A program made the position numbers and the translations under genes. Source: Loxodes magnus (Eukaryota; Ciliophora; Karyorelictea; Loxodida; Loxodidae). From it: DNA of 64,000 nt. Positions 51,195 through 61,407 of the stretch are shown here, piece after piece (the first letter of the stretch is position 1; each line of letters opens with the position of its first letter). The notes under the pieces are model-generated. The model had not been told where the DNA came from. It did no database searches and worked only from the letters and a program-made list of their open reading frames with translations. Location of the stretch: assembly GCA_946699065.1 (NCBI GenBank), contig CAMPDV010000004.1, forward strand, positions 1 through 64,000, given 5' to 3'.

Positions 51195-52974
51195 TCAGGA
51201 CTTTTGCGAAACCTATTAAAATACTCGGGCAAAATACACTCTGCATTTAAGTTGCTTACATCCTTTGAAAATTCCTCTTAAGATCTTATACAGATTATTT
51301 ATTATCAGCACAACTATTACAAAAGGGTTTAAGACAAAGGCAAATATTAAGCATATTAAAAATAGCTTTCACTAGCAGCATAGGTAGTCACAGTCTACGA
51401 TTGCTTCTCTACCTGTTCCTTTCTACATCCATCAAATAGGAAATTTAAACAACGCATAGAGAATGATAAAAATGAGTAAAAAGGGGAATAAAAGAATGAA
51501 AAGGAATTCTTTTATTATGCATGGAAAGAATTTCAGCTAGTTCAGAATTTAGATTTCTCAGCTAAAATAAGTACTTACTATTTCTTTGCGTACAAGCATT
51601 TTCTATAATGAGTTTCATTTAATCCAGACCTATTAAATGATAAACCTACCTGCATTAAAAGCAAAACTAATGTCCACATAGACATTTCATCTAATCGCAT
51701 CCTTCTATCTTTTCAATTCTTCTAGTACAGTTTGGACAAATCTAAATTTACTTCCCTTGAGCTCAATAATTATATAAAGTATCTTAAACTTACTCGCAGC
51801 TTTTGTTTTCATGCCATCCTCTCATACATGTTCAACAATATTCCTTTTTACAGTCTTTACACTAAACTTTTCAATTATCTTCTTAAGCAATAAGATAGCC
51901 TGAGCAGTTAGGAGTGGTACATCATTTGGCATATTAATTCATATTAACATAATTAATAACTTTGAACTTTTGATACTTCAAATACATATCGTGATTGATT
52001 ATCTTTTTAATGAACCTCTCACTTATCTGTTATCTACACTAAAACTAAGGACAGCAAATAAAGTCCACTTTCAGTTGAAAAATTTCGGACTTTAGAAAAT
52101 CTTTTAAGCACGTGAAGCAAAAATAGTGCTAGCATTTCAACTATTTCATGTTGTTCAGGTAAAAATACTCGTAACATACGTTACATCTATATCTTTTTTC
52201 CTCCTTTTACTTAGAATTTTTTGCTTCTTCATTTTGATTTTCGTTTTTTCCACTATCTGAATCTTCTTCATCCATTGCTTCATATTCTGCGTTTTAGCAA
52301 AGCAAAGGATCAAAAATCATATCTGTAGTTGAATTTTCAAGAATAACAGGCATGTTTTCATTAGAGTTTCTATACTGCTGGAACTTTCTATTTATGTTTT
52401 TTACTACTTTCCTCTTTTAAGCGTCTAACTCTGCAAATTATAGGATTTATGGCTTTACAATGTTGGCATGTTAAGAAGCAAGGTTGTCACATATTTTGCA
52501 TTTTTCTTGCAAGTTAATGAAAGATTATCTTTACTTGGCGTTGTCAGTTCTTCTTACAAAATCATGCAGATATAACCCTTCATTATCTTACAGTAGCATT
52601 TGAATTGCTTCTGTTACTGTTACTAATCCAACATTCTTCAATAGCTTAGATATTTATTAGCTTTCGAACCCAATCTCTGATAATTATAAAATCAAATCTT
52701 ATCTTTAAGCCTACATAGAGTTTGCTACCATAAAGTTCTTTGGAACTAGAGCGGCTTAAGAAGGTTATCTTTCAACTAAGAAGTTTTGAGAATTGTTTTC
52801 TTCAACCTTTACTGGAATCTCTCTTTTCTAATTTCAAGAAGAAGCTTTTCTAAGTTTTTTAGGTTGACTGACTTAAATCTAATTTAAATTGGTAGTCTAG
52901 ATATCAATTTGGAATTCTTCTTTCTCAGAAAGTTCAATTTCGTTAAAGTTATGATAATTAGCTACAAAGGCCAT
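51195..52974 (-). CDS. RBR-type E3 ubiquitin ligase with UBA-like domain and two C-terminal membrane helices
   Basis: Removing two introns (20 and 17 nt) gives 580 residues. A UBA-like helix bundle (SEIGFESQQISKLLKNVGLV) lies near 120-155. RING1 starts at about 262 (RCNVCYEYF, CQHYFCFTC, CPQFQC). The IBR has WCTTPNC, CKDCKKEYCWTC and GWHENKSC, and RING2 (about 411-440) has CPNC, EGCDQMKCLCGHQFCFQC. The first Cys of GCDQMKC is at the place of the catalytic Cys that carries ubiquitin in RBR ligases. Two hydrophobic helices near 475-498 and 523-548 anchor it to a membrane, as in RNF19/RNF144-type ligases. TGA at 51924-51922 encodes the conserved Trp before the IBR Cys, and a second TGA the Trp of YCWTC. 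It ends at TGA (51197-51195). Confidence 0.93.
51562..51578 (-). other. 17-nt intron in RBR ligase gene
   Basis: GTAAGT...TTAG on the minus strand. Removal restores the frame that encodes the two membrane helices. Confidence 0.78.
51630..51649 (-). other. 20-nt intron in RBR ligase gene
   Basis: GTAGGT...ATAG on the minus strand. Removal joins RING2 (FCFQC) to the following His/Cys-containing segment (RSGLNETHYRKC). Confidence 0.78.
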
Positions 52975-53455
52975 GCAATAATTAAGAAATTACCGTTTTA
53001 TACTAAAAAATGGGTTTCAAATAAACAAAAAAATATGCTTTAGTTTTAATTTAGCCTTTCTCTTTTCTCTATCTTAGGCTAATATTTTACCTTTTAGTGC
53101 CTTTTAATTGAAAACATGCTTTTAATAAATTACCTTTTAAGCTTTATTTTTATTGCTTTAGATGATATTAATTCAAATTTCCTTCCTTTTCAAGTTTTAT
53201 TGTATGAGACACTTCTACATTTTTCTTAGGCTATCCAATATTTAATGATTAATAAAGATTTATATTAAAGCTCTACAGATACCTATTTTATTAATGGTAT
53301 ACCTATTATGATATACGGTAATTTAAATAACACTCTGAGTGCGCTTTTCTAATTTCTCACTTACTCAGTCTATAATATGCTTGATTATTATCTGCTATAT
53401 TTATAATGCCATAAAAGAGCTGTTTAAATAGAAGTCATTCGGATAGCTTTACGAC
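52975..53455. other. Intergenic region upstream of RBR ligase gene
   Basis: About 480 bp, AT-rich, likely including the RBR promoter and the 3' flank of the next minus-strand ORF. Nothing specific is seen. Confidence 0.35.
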
Positions 53456-53821
53456 TCAAGTATCTTTTAATTTTTCAGATGCTTTGTACACTAGCGTTAG
53501 ATTACGCTTCTCTCTTAAAGCAGCAAAAAGACCTAATAATTCTATAATTTGCCCTACGATAATTTTTCCATTTCTCAAACTGATTTTAAATGACCCTTAA
53601 GTTCTAAAATTACCCTTAGATTGTATGCTAATCATTTATGACACTTAGATAATACTATAGCCAAAGCCTTCTTAATATATAGCAAATTTGGTGGTTTTAA
53701 AACAGAGATCACGAGTTTAATGAGTTTGACACTTACAAATACAAACGATCTTTATTCTATAGTTATCTATGCCTTTCTCTATTACTATGGTATTAGATTT
53801 AACTATCCATAAGATACTCAT
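53456..53821 (-). CDS. Hypothetical 121-residue protein
   Basis: Frame from ATG (53821-53819) to TGA (53458-53456) with no internal TGA and varied composition: a Cys-containing strand (YRIKIVCICKCQTH), a central region (FAIYQEGFGYSIIQVSQMIS), and a helical end (GQIIELLGLFAALREKRNLT). The frame stays open about 20 codons upstream of the ATG, so the start could be earlier. Family unknown. Confidence 0.42.
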
Positions 53822-54398
53822 TTCTCCATCTAATTTAGCTTTATAGACTCCTCATTTAAAAACCTAGTAAATAAAGTAAAAGGAAAGGATTTAAAGGCTA
53901 TTAGATAAATAGAGCAGTTATATGGAACTTATAGAGATATGATCCATTCTAAGGTTAATAGACTGATTGCTAGCTTTAGTTCTTAATTTAAAAAGCAATA
54001 ACATATTGTATCAGAATTGAGCATTTAAGCTTATATATCTAATTAAGCTATTTAATCGAAAATATTGCAAGCATAGCTTTGTATCTTAGTCATTGAAAAT
54101 TAACCAAAGGAGTATTTTAGGATCCAAGTACCTACTATTAAAAATATCTTAGTCAATATCTTCGAATTACTTGAGAATGAACATATTGCAATAATCACCC
54201 TAAAAGCATTAGAAGCTTCTTTCTCTTAATGAGTAAGATTAAGTTTAATCTACATAATTAAACTAACTAATTTAAGCCGCCTAGTAACTTAAATAAAACT
54301 AGAGGCAAAAGTAAGCAACATATTTGAAAGATAACAGTAGAAGTAAATAAACTAAATAAATAGCTAAGAAATAGAAAAATAAGAGCATGTTCGTTATT
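53822..54398. other. Intergenic region, no feature recognised
   Basis: About 580 bp of AT-rich DNA between two minus-strand hypothetical genes. No convincing ORF on either strand. Confidence 0.3.
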
Positions 54399-55462
54399 TC
54401 ACTAAATACAAACTTTCAAATCTGGAATTTTTATATTAGCTGACTTGTGAAAAATTTAAATCTAATTATTAAAAACCTTAAAATTGAATAATAATAGTAT
54501 CTATTCACATGCTTTATATACTTCCATAAGGTAATAAAATTGTTTATTTACACTTTGATCATCATTCCTACTTTACTTGTTGCTCTTTTTCTTTCTTGTT
54601 TTTCTTCTATTTCTTCATTTTTTCCAGATCATTCTATCATTGTAGTAGTTCATTTTCATTTCACTAGAGAATTTAAATTCTTCTTCCATCTAGCTTATAG
54701 TTAAAGCTTTTAATTCTAGGATATATTTCTTTTAACTGCTTTCAAATTTGAAAATTTAAGACTAAGATTGCTTTTATTTAATGTTGATCTTTAATAAATC
54801 ATGAACTTTTAAATCATGAAATTCCTAGATAAGATCTTGCAGAGCTTCACATTATTATATATATACAAAGCTATCCAAGTCTCACAGATTGAAAATCTCA
54901 GAGTGGCTAATTTTGAAGTGTCCTTATTACAAGTAATATCAGAAATGATAGCAAAAGGTTCTAAATTTGTTTATTTTAGTAATTGTAGAACTTGGAATTT
55001 ATCTTGGCTCTTTTTCATTTTCTTCAAAATAAAAATGTGCAGTTTACATTTATCTCATCCTGTCTAAAGCAACTTAAAAGAACTTTTTTTGATTTTATCT
55101 ACACTTTATTCTAGAATTGTTTATAGTCTTCAATGTTCTATTATTCATCAATTTCAAAATATTAGGTTAGTTTATCCAAGTTTTTAAATATCTCATTTTA
55201 TCAATTCTTGCTTTGCTAAAAAGCTAAACAGTATCAGAGTCAGGAGCTTTTAGTGTATCTTATCATCATGTTAAATAAGATTTTAAGTCCCTCATAGTTA
55301 TGTAGTACTTTATTCAAATTAAGTCTATAAAGCAAGATTCTTAAAAAGCTAAGTTTGAACTTTAGAATACACTTTATACCACTCTCCTTTAACTAGTGTG
55401 ACTATCTCTCTTCCTTTTTTCCGCTACCCTAAGAATAGCTTATGGAATAACTTCTGAACCAT
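54399..55462 (-). CDS. Hypothetical protein, several short introns likely
   Basis: Three minus-strand open stretches in different frames are protein-like: near 55460-55180 (WYKVYSKVQTQLFKNLALQT), near 55185-55000 (LTQYFEIDEQQNIEDYKQFQ) and near 54870-54399 (EALQDLIQEFHDLKVHDLL, then MEEEFKFSSEMKMNYYNDRM and a Lys/Arg-rich stretch). The last ends at TGA (54401-54399). The frame changes suggest tiny introns that I could not place. An alternative start is the ATG at 55018. It is a charged, helical protein of unknown family. Confidence 0.4.
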
Positions 55463-56681
55463 ATTCTGTTTTTAAGAGTTAAAAACTTGAAAAAACCTAT
55501 TTAAAGCTTAAAGAGTGGAATTCTAATATTAATACCTTCTCACTCCCATTTCTTAGTGCTATTACTTATATATTCACACTTACTAGCATCAAGACTCAGG
55601 TTTACTCATCCAAACACTTTACACGCTTTTTAATCAAAAATTAGCATCAGTTTCATTAGAAGTTTCTTAACAAATCTTCCTTCTAAGCTTTATTAACTAA
55701 TAAACGTCTACAGCTAGAAATAGTATAATGGAAAGGGATTTTATATACTAGAGGCGATGGAAGTAAAGAAAGTTAGCTTTAGAATGATTCAAAAAAGGAA
55801 CTAAGCGGAAAGCATTTTATATACGTTAAAACGTAAATTTTGCTTTGTTAAGGGAATAAATGAATTAGCTCCTTTCGGACTAGATATGTCTAAATAAATA
55901 AGGCTATGTAGTATCTTAAAATGGATAGCTACTATATGAAGCTTTAAGTGAAACAGCTTAGAATATATATATCCTAATCTAAGTTAAATTAGCAAACTAC
56001 TGATTAATAATAGGTTGCAAATATACTAGCATAAGTAAAACAATTATAAGTGATTACTTACTAAATTTTTCCTCTCCATTTAGTAAAGAAAAATGTCGTT
56101 TCTGTATTACAGTTAGTTAAGATAATAAATTAGGAGAAGCTTTATACCATCCTATCAGAGATTAAAAGTCAGTTATTTAATTTAAAAAATGCTTATAACT
56201 AATAATCATCAAGTTCGCTAACCATTAAATTGAGTGATATGATCCACTTAATATAGAGCTATGGTGTATTATTATACTCTATATGATATCGGAGGATACT
56301 AATTAGTAATTAAAGACAGTTAATCCAGAAATGAAGCATCATATGGATATAGTTAATAATACTTAACTAGAGATTGTAAGAAAGCAGAGATAGTAAAGAT
56401 AGAGCTAGCATAAAATATTACTTCCTTCTTCCTTTTTCTTTGCAATTAGCTTGTCAGATTCAACGAATAGAGAGATCTAGCGTAAAATATAACTTCTGGT
56501 AACTACTAATCTGTTCTTGTATCTTAAGTTTAATATAAAGGTAAAAAGCTGCTAGTTTATAAAATACAGTTAGAAGATATTAAGAGAGTAAGGATATAGT
56601 AGGAGGGTATAAGGAGGAGTTCTTGTTAGTATAGGTGATATAAATTAAATAAAGCTAGTTCTTAGTATTTAATTGATAAAT
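55463..56681. other. Divergent intergenic region
   Basis: About 1.2 kb between the minus-strand hypothetical gene and the plus-strand RBM25-like gene. It is AT-rich with no gene recognised and presumably holds promoters for both sides. Confidence 0.35.
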
Positions 56682-58299
56682 ATGATTTAGCAAGCTATTA
56701 CCTTTAATATCAGTCCTGATCAACCTATTATTGCTCCAAGTAAGATCTTATGCAGATCCTGAAACTCTTCCTCCTCTTCCTAGCGAATTATTAGGAACTA
56801 TCACTCTTGAAGGAGAACTTCCTACTAAAAATGAAAGATGTACCAAGGTGTATGTTGGAAAAATTCCCTTAGGAGTTTCTGATTTCTTTATGGAGTAAAT
56901 TTTAAAGGAATGTGGGCCTTTAGTCAGTTGAAAAAGAGCAGTTGATGCATAAGGGAAGTTAAAAGCTTTTGGTTTTGCAGAGTTTTAAAATGTGGAAGGA
57001 ATGCTAAGATGCTTAAGACTGCTAAATGAACTGTAAATGTTTGGGAATAAATTAATAGTAAGAGTAGATCAAGCAACTGAGCTGTTTATAACTGAATGAG
57101 GTGAAATAAAACGATCCGAATGGGAAAGACAAAGGCAATAGACAAGAAATTCGAAGAGTTGGGAAGAGTTCATAGTATAAGATGATGAATAAGTAAATTA
57201 TAATATAAATGTCATTATACATAACAGGGAATCAGCAGGCATTGATTATAAAAAAGAGGAAGGATCTAAAGAAAACTAAAGAGAAAAAGATAGATCTAAA
57301 AGAATCGAATCTCGCTATAAAGATCGGTAAACTCAATTCTAATAAATAGAAAAAGATTGATAGAAGAGAGAAAAACAGAAAAAACTAGACAGATAAAAAA
57401 TGAAAGAAAAGGAAAATAAGAAGACAGATAAGCATAAACTCATTTAAGAAGATTTAAATTTTGATACAGATGAAGATGAAGAATGCTTAAGAAAGCATGA
57501 AAGCTATAGAAAAAAAATCAAAGAAGTTCTATAAAAGAGAGATAAGGAAAAGTAATAGGATTTAGAAGACGAAATGAAGGTGTTCTAGATTTTGAATCCA
57601 GGAGCTGCAACATAAGAAGAACTTTAGAAATAAACTCAAGAACTTGAATAAAGAAGGAAACTACAGCTAGAGTCATATAACCTAGTGAGTGAAGTATTAA
57701 ACTCAGCAAGTATGAGTTTTTAGATAAATAGTCAAAATGTTTGGATGTAGAAGCCAACTCCTTTTATCGATAATTTCGAAAAAACCAAAAATATAGAGTA
57801 AGGAGAGAATAGAATGTAAGTCGAAGATAATAAAAATGAAAGAGAAGCAAGCGAAAGTCTTCTTCAGTATTAAGCTGAAATGCAGTAGTAAAGAGAATAA
57901 TACTTAAATGACAAAAAGCTATTTAACAAGAAACTGAAATTCTTAAAAAAATGTCTTTAGAATATTCCAAAACACAGAAAGGATTTGTACACTTAAAATA
58001 TTGATTGATACATGTTAGCTTAACATAGAATTGTGGAAAAACTACATCCATTTGTCTCTAAAAAATGCGAAAAATATTATGGACAGAGAGATAACGAAAT
58101 AACATAATACATAATAAAATAAATCTCTAATGGAAAAAAGCCAGAGGATTTGGAGAAACTACTATAAGAAACTTTAGTTGATGATACTAATGACAAAGAA
58201 TCATGCAAGAAAGCAGAGAAAGATGCTTAGCGTTTCGTGAAGAGTTTATGGAGAATGATGTTATTCGAAAATTTAAAGTTAAACAGCAAGGAATAATGA
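56682..58299 (+). CDS. RBM25: RBM25-like splicing factor (RRM plus PWI)
   Basis: With one 16-nt intron removed the gene encodes 533 residues. An RRM at about 50-125 shows RNP2 KVYVGKIPLG and RNP1 KAFGFAEF, with RBM25-typical SDFFMEQILKECGPLVSWKR. A charged Lys/Glu/Arg region follows, then a C-terminal PWI domain (about 425-530; KHRKDLYTQNIDWYMLA, HPFVSKKCEKYYG, FVKSLWRMMLFEN). PWI domains bind RNA and proteins in the spliceosome, and RBM25 is a U1-associated splicing regulator. TGA encodes conserved Trp at codon 78 (VSWKR, 56929-56931) and at codon 437 (DWYML, 58006-58008). It ends with TAA (Gln) then TGA (58297-58299). Confidence 0.93.
56740..56755 (+). other. 16-nt intron in RBM25-like gene
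   Basis: GTAAG...GCAG. Removing it joins the start (SPDQPIIAP) to NPETLPPLPS in frame and makes the coding length divisible by three. Confidence 0.82.
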
Positions 58300-58629
58300 A
58301 CATTTAATGGCCATTTTTATTATCTAAAAATCATTTTTTTAAAGCTTTAAGCTAAAAATATTCTTAATAAAGGTAAAATATAACAAATAGAGTAAATCTG
58401 AAAATCTAGGTTAAGAAAGAGAAAACGGAATAGAAATTGATAACTTGATATCTAAAAGGAAGTGAAGTTAAAACTAGCTAATCAGATATCTTCCATAATG
58501 TCACAGTATTGGAATTAATTATTAATAGTCAGTATGTTAAGACTTAATAATCTTGCGTATTAAGAGTAAATATAATTGGATAGTTAGACAATAATATATC
58601 TTTAAAGTATCTAAGATATCTTTTATAAT
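58300..58629. other. Intergenic region upstream of kinase gene
   Basis: About 330 bp after the RBM25-like stop. It may include the unrecognised 5' end of the kinase gene. Confidence 0.3.
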
Positions 58630-59554
58630 GTAACTTTAGGAAGCGGATTTTAGTTAAGCTTAAAAGCTTTAGCTCAGATGAATCAATTAGTAGTTCAGTC
58701 TTAAAGGAAATAACGATGATATAGCAACTTTAATCTCATCCTAATATAATTTAGTTTAAAGGAGTCTAGCAGATTAAAAACTAGCTATTGCTTATTATGG
58801 AATATATGCCTAGCGATTTAGCAGACTACAGTAGGTCATAATATCAAAATAAGAAAACAGAAAAAAAGTTTAGAAAGCAGGAAAGAATTTTCCGAAGCAA
58901 TTTTTACAGGGACTTGCTCATATCCATTATAACAATATCATTCATAGAGATTTAAAACCTGAAAACTTACTAACCAATCCACAAACTGAAGAGCTAAAAA
59001 TTATAGATTTTGGACTTTCTGAGTTCGTTTAATGTCCTATTAAATACCTTTTAAATGGAGCTACAGGAAAATAACCTTTTTACGCCCAGAGTAGTTTATA
59101 CCGATGTTTTGTCCTTAGTTATACGCTTAAAAGGATAAAAAGTATTAATAAAGTATCTTAACCTATATAACTCCAGCAGTAGATATCTTTGCAGCAGGTT
59201 GTGTATTTTATGAAATTACTCATAACAACTAGCGGCTCTTCTAAGCAGAATCCTTTATGTTGAAAGAGATGGAAATGTACACACTTCTAGGGATTCACGA
59301 CTAAAGCTTCAAAGAGTTTTGACTCATGATTAACATTTTAAAAGGAAGCAATTGGTTAAGGTTTAACACTGTTGAAGAGTGATATTCAAAAATACTGTCA
59401 TTAGATTTGAAGCAAAACAAGCCAAGATTGAATGAAAAATGCTAAAATATGGAAAAAAAGTGCGTTTGATTTACTCGAAAAGATGCTAAAGTTCAACCTT
59501 TATGAGAGAATAACAGCATTAGAAGCTTTATAGCCTGCCTATTTTAATTAATGA
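58630..59554 (+). CDS. CMGC-like Ser/Thr protein kinase, multiple frame changes
   Basis: Recognisable kinase segments in order are a possible glycine loop (TLGSGF), VKLKSF, the alpha-C and beta-4 region ([20 protein letters not shown]), hinge [11 protein letters not shown], catalytic loop [33 protein letters not shown] and the C-lobe end [11 protein letters not shown] with RITALEAL, stopping at TGA (59552-59554). These lie in reading phases 0, 2, 0, 1 and 2. Each switch can be explained by a GT...AG intron of suitable length (for example 58831-58853, 59027-59066, 59091-59118, 59397-59412), but none is certain. The APE motif is not clear. The 5' end is not resolved. It may be active and intron-dense, or a decaying copy. 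Confidence 0.7.
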
Positions 59555-60061
59555 CTAAACAAACAAAAAAAGTTTAAATAGCATATCAAGAATTTTAATC
59601 TTAAGAGTCAAAAAATATATATTCTCATATCAAGTTAGTCTAGAGTATACTGCTAATAACTATGCAATATCTTCATGAAATATAAAACGTTTCACTATAT
59701 CAAAAATAAGATAAAAGTTGCTCAATATCAGTATTTTTTAACATTTACCTTAAGATGTGAAAATTAAGGAAGAAGTTGATTACCTTGAATAGTTTTTATG
59801 ATATAGTTAGTAATAAATGATACTATACTGAATCTATAAGATATTGCAAATCTATCATCTAAATAAGCTAAAATTCTCTCTTTTTATTACCAAAAGTTCT
59901 ATTCACTTGATAAGCTAGAATACCATATCTAATCCATTAATTATTTTGCCTATCAGATTACATTCCCTAGTTATAATATCTATTGGTATTAATATTATGT
60001 AGACTATCTAAGCATTAGTAGCATAAAACTGGAAGATATTTAAATAAAGTAATTAAAATAA
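59555..60061. other. Intergenic region between kinase and AP-3 mu genes
   Basis: About 500 bp, AT-rich, no gene or RNA recognised. It presumably contains the AP-3 mu promoter. Confidence 0.35.
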
Positions 60062-61371
60062 ATGATAGAATCAATTTTCTTTTCAAGGCTTGATGGGTAA
60101 TTTACTATTATGTAGAGAGTTATTACTTGAGAAGAGATATTAAGGAATTGACCAACGAAAAATATTCTAAGACTTCACTAAACAAACAGTAACTTTATTT
60201 CATTCTATGCTAGACTATTAAAACAATTAACCAACAAGAGCCTTTTATGGTAATTTCAGATCACGTTGTTATCTACATTTAGCACGAAGATGTGCTATTA
60301 ATAGCTATCTTGAGTATGGAGCAGAACATTATTAACTGCTTTTGTATCCTATAACAAATAATAGATTCATGCGTTCAAGTGTTTTAGAAGTTCAATAGTG
60401 ATATCATAAGACAGAACTACTCTTAGATTATTATCATGCTAGAGGATTATTTAGACTATGGAATCCCTAGTGTTGCTTAAAACTATGTGCTAGATAGACT
60501 TATGACACCTGAGTCTTTTTTTGAAAGATTGAGTGTTTAGTTTGCTAATGAAAAAACAGTGAATAGTTTGTAAAATTATCTAAGCTAATAATTAAGCAAT
60601 GAGGCTTTAACTGAGTACCCTTGGAGACCTCGTTCCATGAAATACACAGTTAATTCAGTTTATTTAGATCTAGTAGAGTATTTAAACATTTGCTATGATA
60701 GAATGGGAAACTAGCAAAATATGTTTATCGAAGGAGATTTAGTAGTTACAAGCGAACTTTCTGGAACACCTGAACTATCAGTGTCACTTCAAACGCCAGT
60801 AAAATTTGATTTTTACTCTTTTCATCCTTGTGCGCTCGCTAAAAAAATTAAGTTTGACTAGCAAAAGCAGATAAATTTCGTTCCACCTGATGGGAAATTT
60901 GTATTGATGAGCTATGGAACGAGAACAGCTTAGTCAGTTACAGTTCCTTTCAATATATAGAGAACATTGAATAAAAGACATGGAAACAAATATGATTTTC
61001 AAGTTACTGTTTCCCCTAAAGTAGTAGCTGTGGAGACCAAGAAATTCACTTTTGAGGATTTTTCCCTTACTTTCTAGTTTCCTCTACCTATAGTATCTCA
61101 AACACTTTCAGTTGATTTTGGTGCTTTTAGTTTTGACGAATAAACTGGAATAGCTCATTGAAATCTAAAAAACCTGGATAGAGAATTCCATCTAAGAGGA
61201 GAGCTAATGCTAGAAGATGAAAGCATAATCATTTTTGTGAAGTTCACCTGTATAGGATTCAGTTTAACTGGTACAAAAGTAGAGAAGCTAACAGCAAGTG
61301 GAGACAGATATTAACCGTATAAAGGAGCAAGATGTGTAACAAAAGCAGGAGACTATGAGATAAGGTTTTGA
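60062..61371 (+). CDS. AP3M: AP-3 adaptor complex subunit mu
   Basis: Removing two introns (19 and 25 nt) gives 421 residues, matching the family (about 418). The N-terminal longin-like domain begins MIESIFFSRLDGELLLEKRY, like the family start. The mu homology domain shows LSGTPELSVSL, FVPPDGKFVLMSYGTRT, AHWNLKNLDREFHLRGEL and YQPYKGARCVTKAGDYEIRF, with features typical of AP-3 rather than AP-1 or AP-2. The complex sorts cargo from endosome or Golgi to lysosome-type organelles, and mu binds Tyr-based signals. The Trp of AHWNL (codon 352) is TGA at 61159-61161, while the TGA at 61369-61371 ends the protein. The next gene begins 36 bp later. Confidence 0.94.
60097..60115 (+). other. 19-nt intron in AP-3 mu gene
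   Basis: GTAATT...TGTAG. Removal joins SRLDG to ELLLEKRY, restoring the conserved N-terminus. Confidence 0.82.
60189..60213 (+). other. 25-nt intron in AP-3 mu gene
   Basis: GTAACT...GCTAG. Removal joins DFTKQT to TIKTINQQEPF and puts both halves in one frame. Confidence 0.8.
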
Positions 61372-61407
61372 TAATAATAACTTAAATATTTAAAAATCCC
61401 TTTTAAA

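Noticed and set aside
57518..57757. 79-codon minus-strand ORF
   Set aside because: It is the antisense shadow of the charged region of the RBM25-like gene.
59075..59460. Homopolymer sequencing errors in the kinase gene
   Set aside because: The frame changes can equally be explained by short GT...AG introns, so base errors are not needed, though they cannot be excluded.
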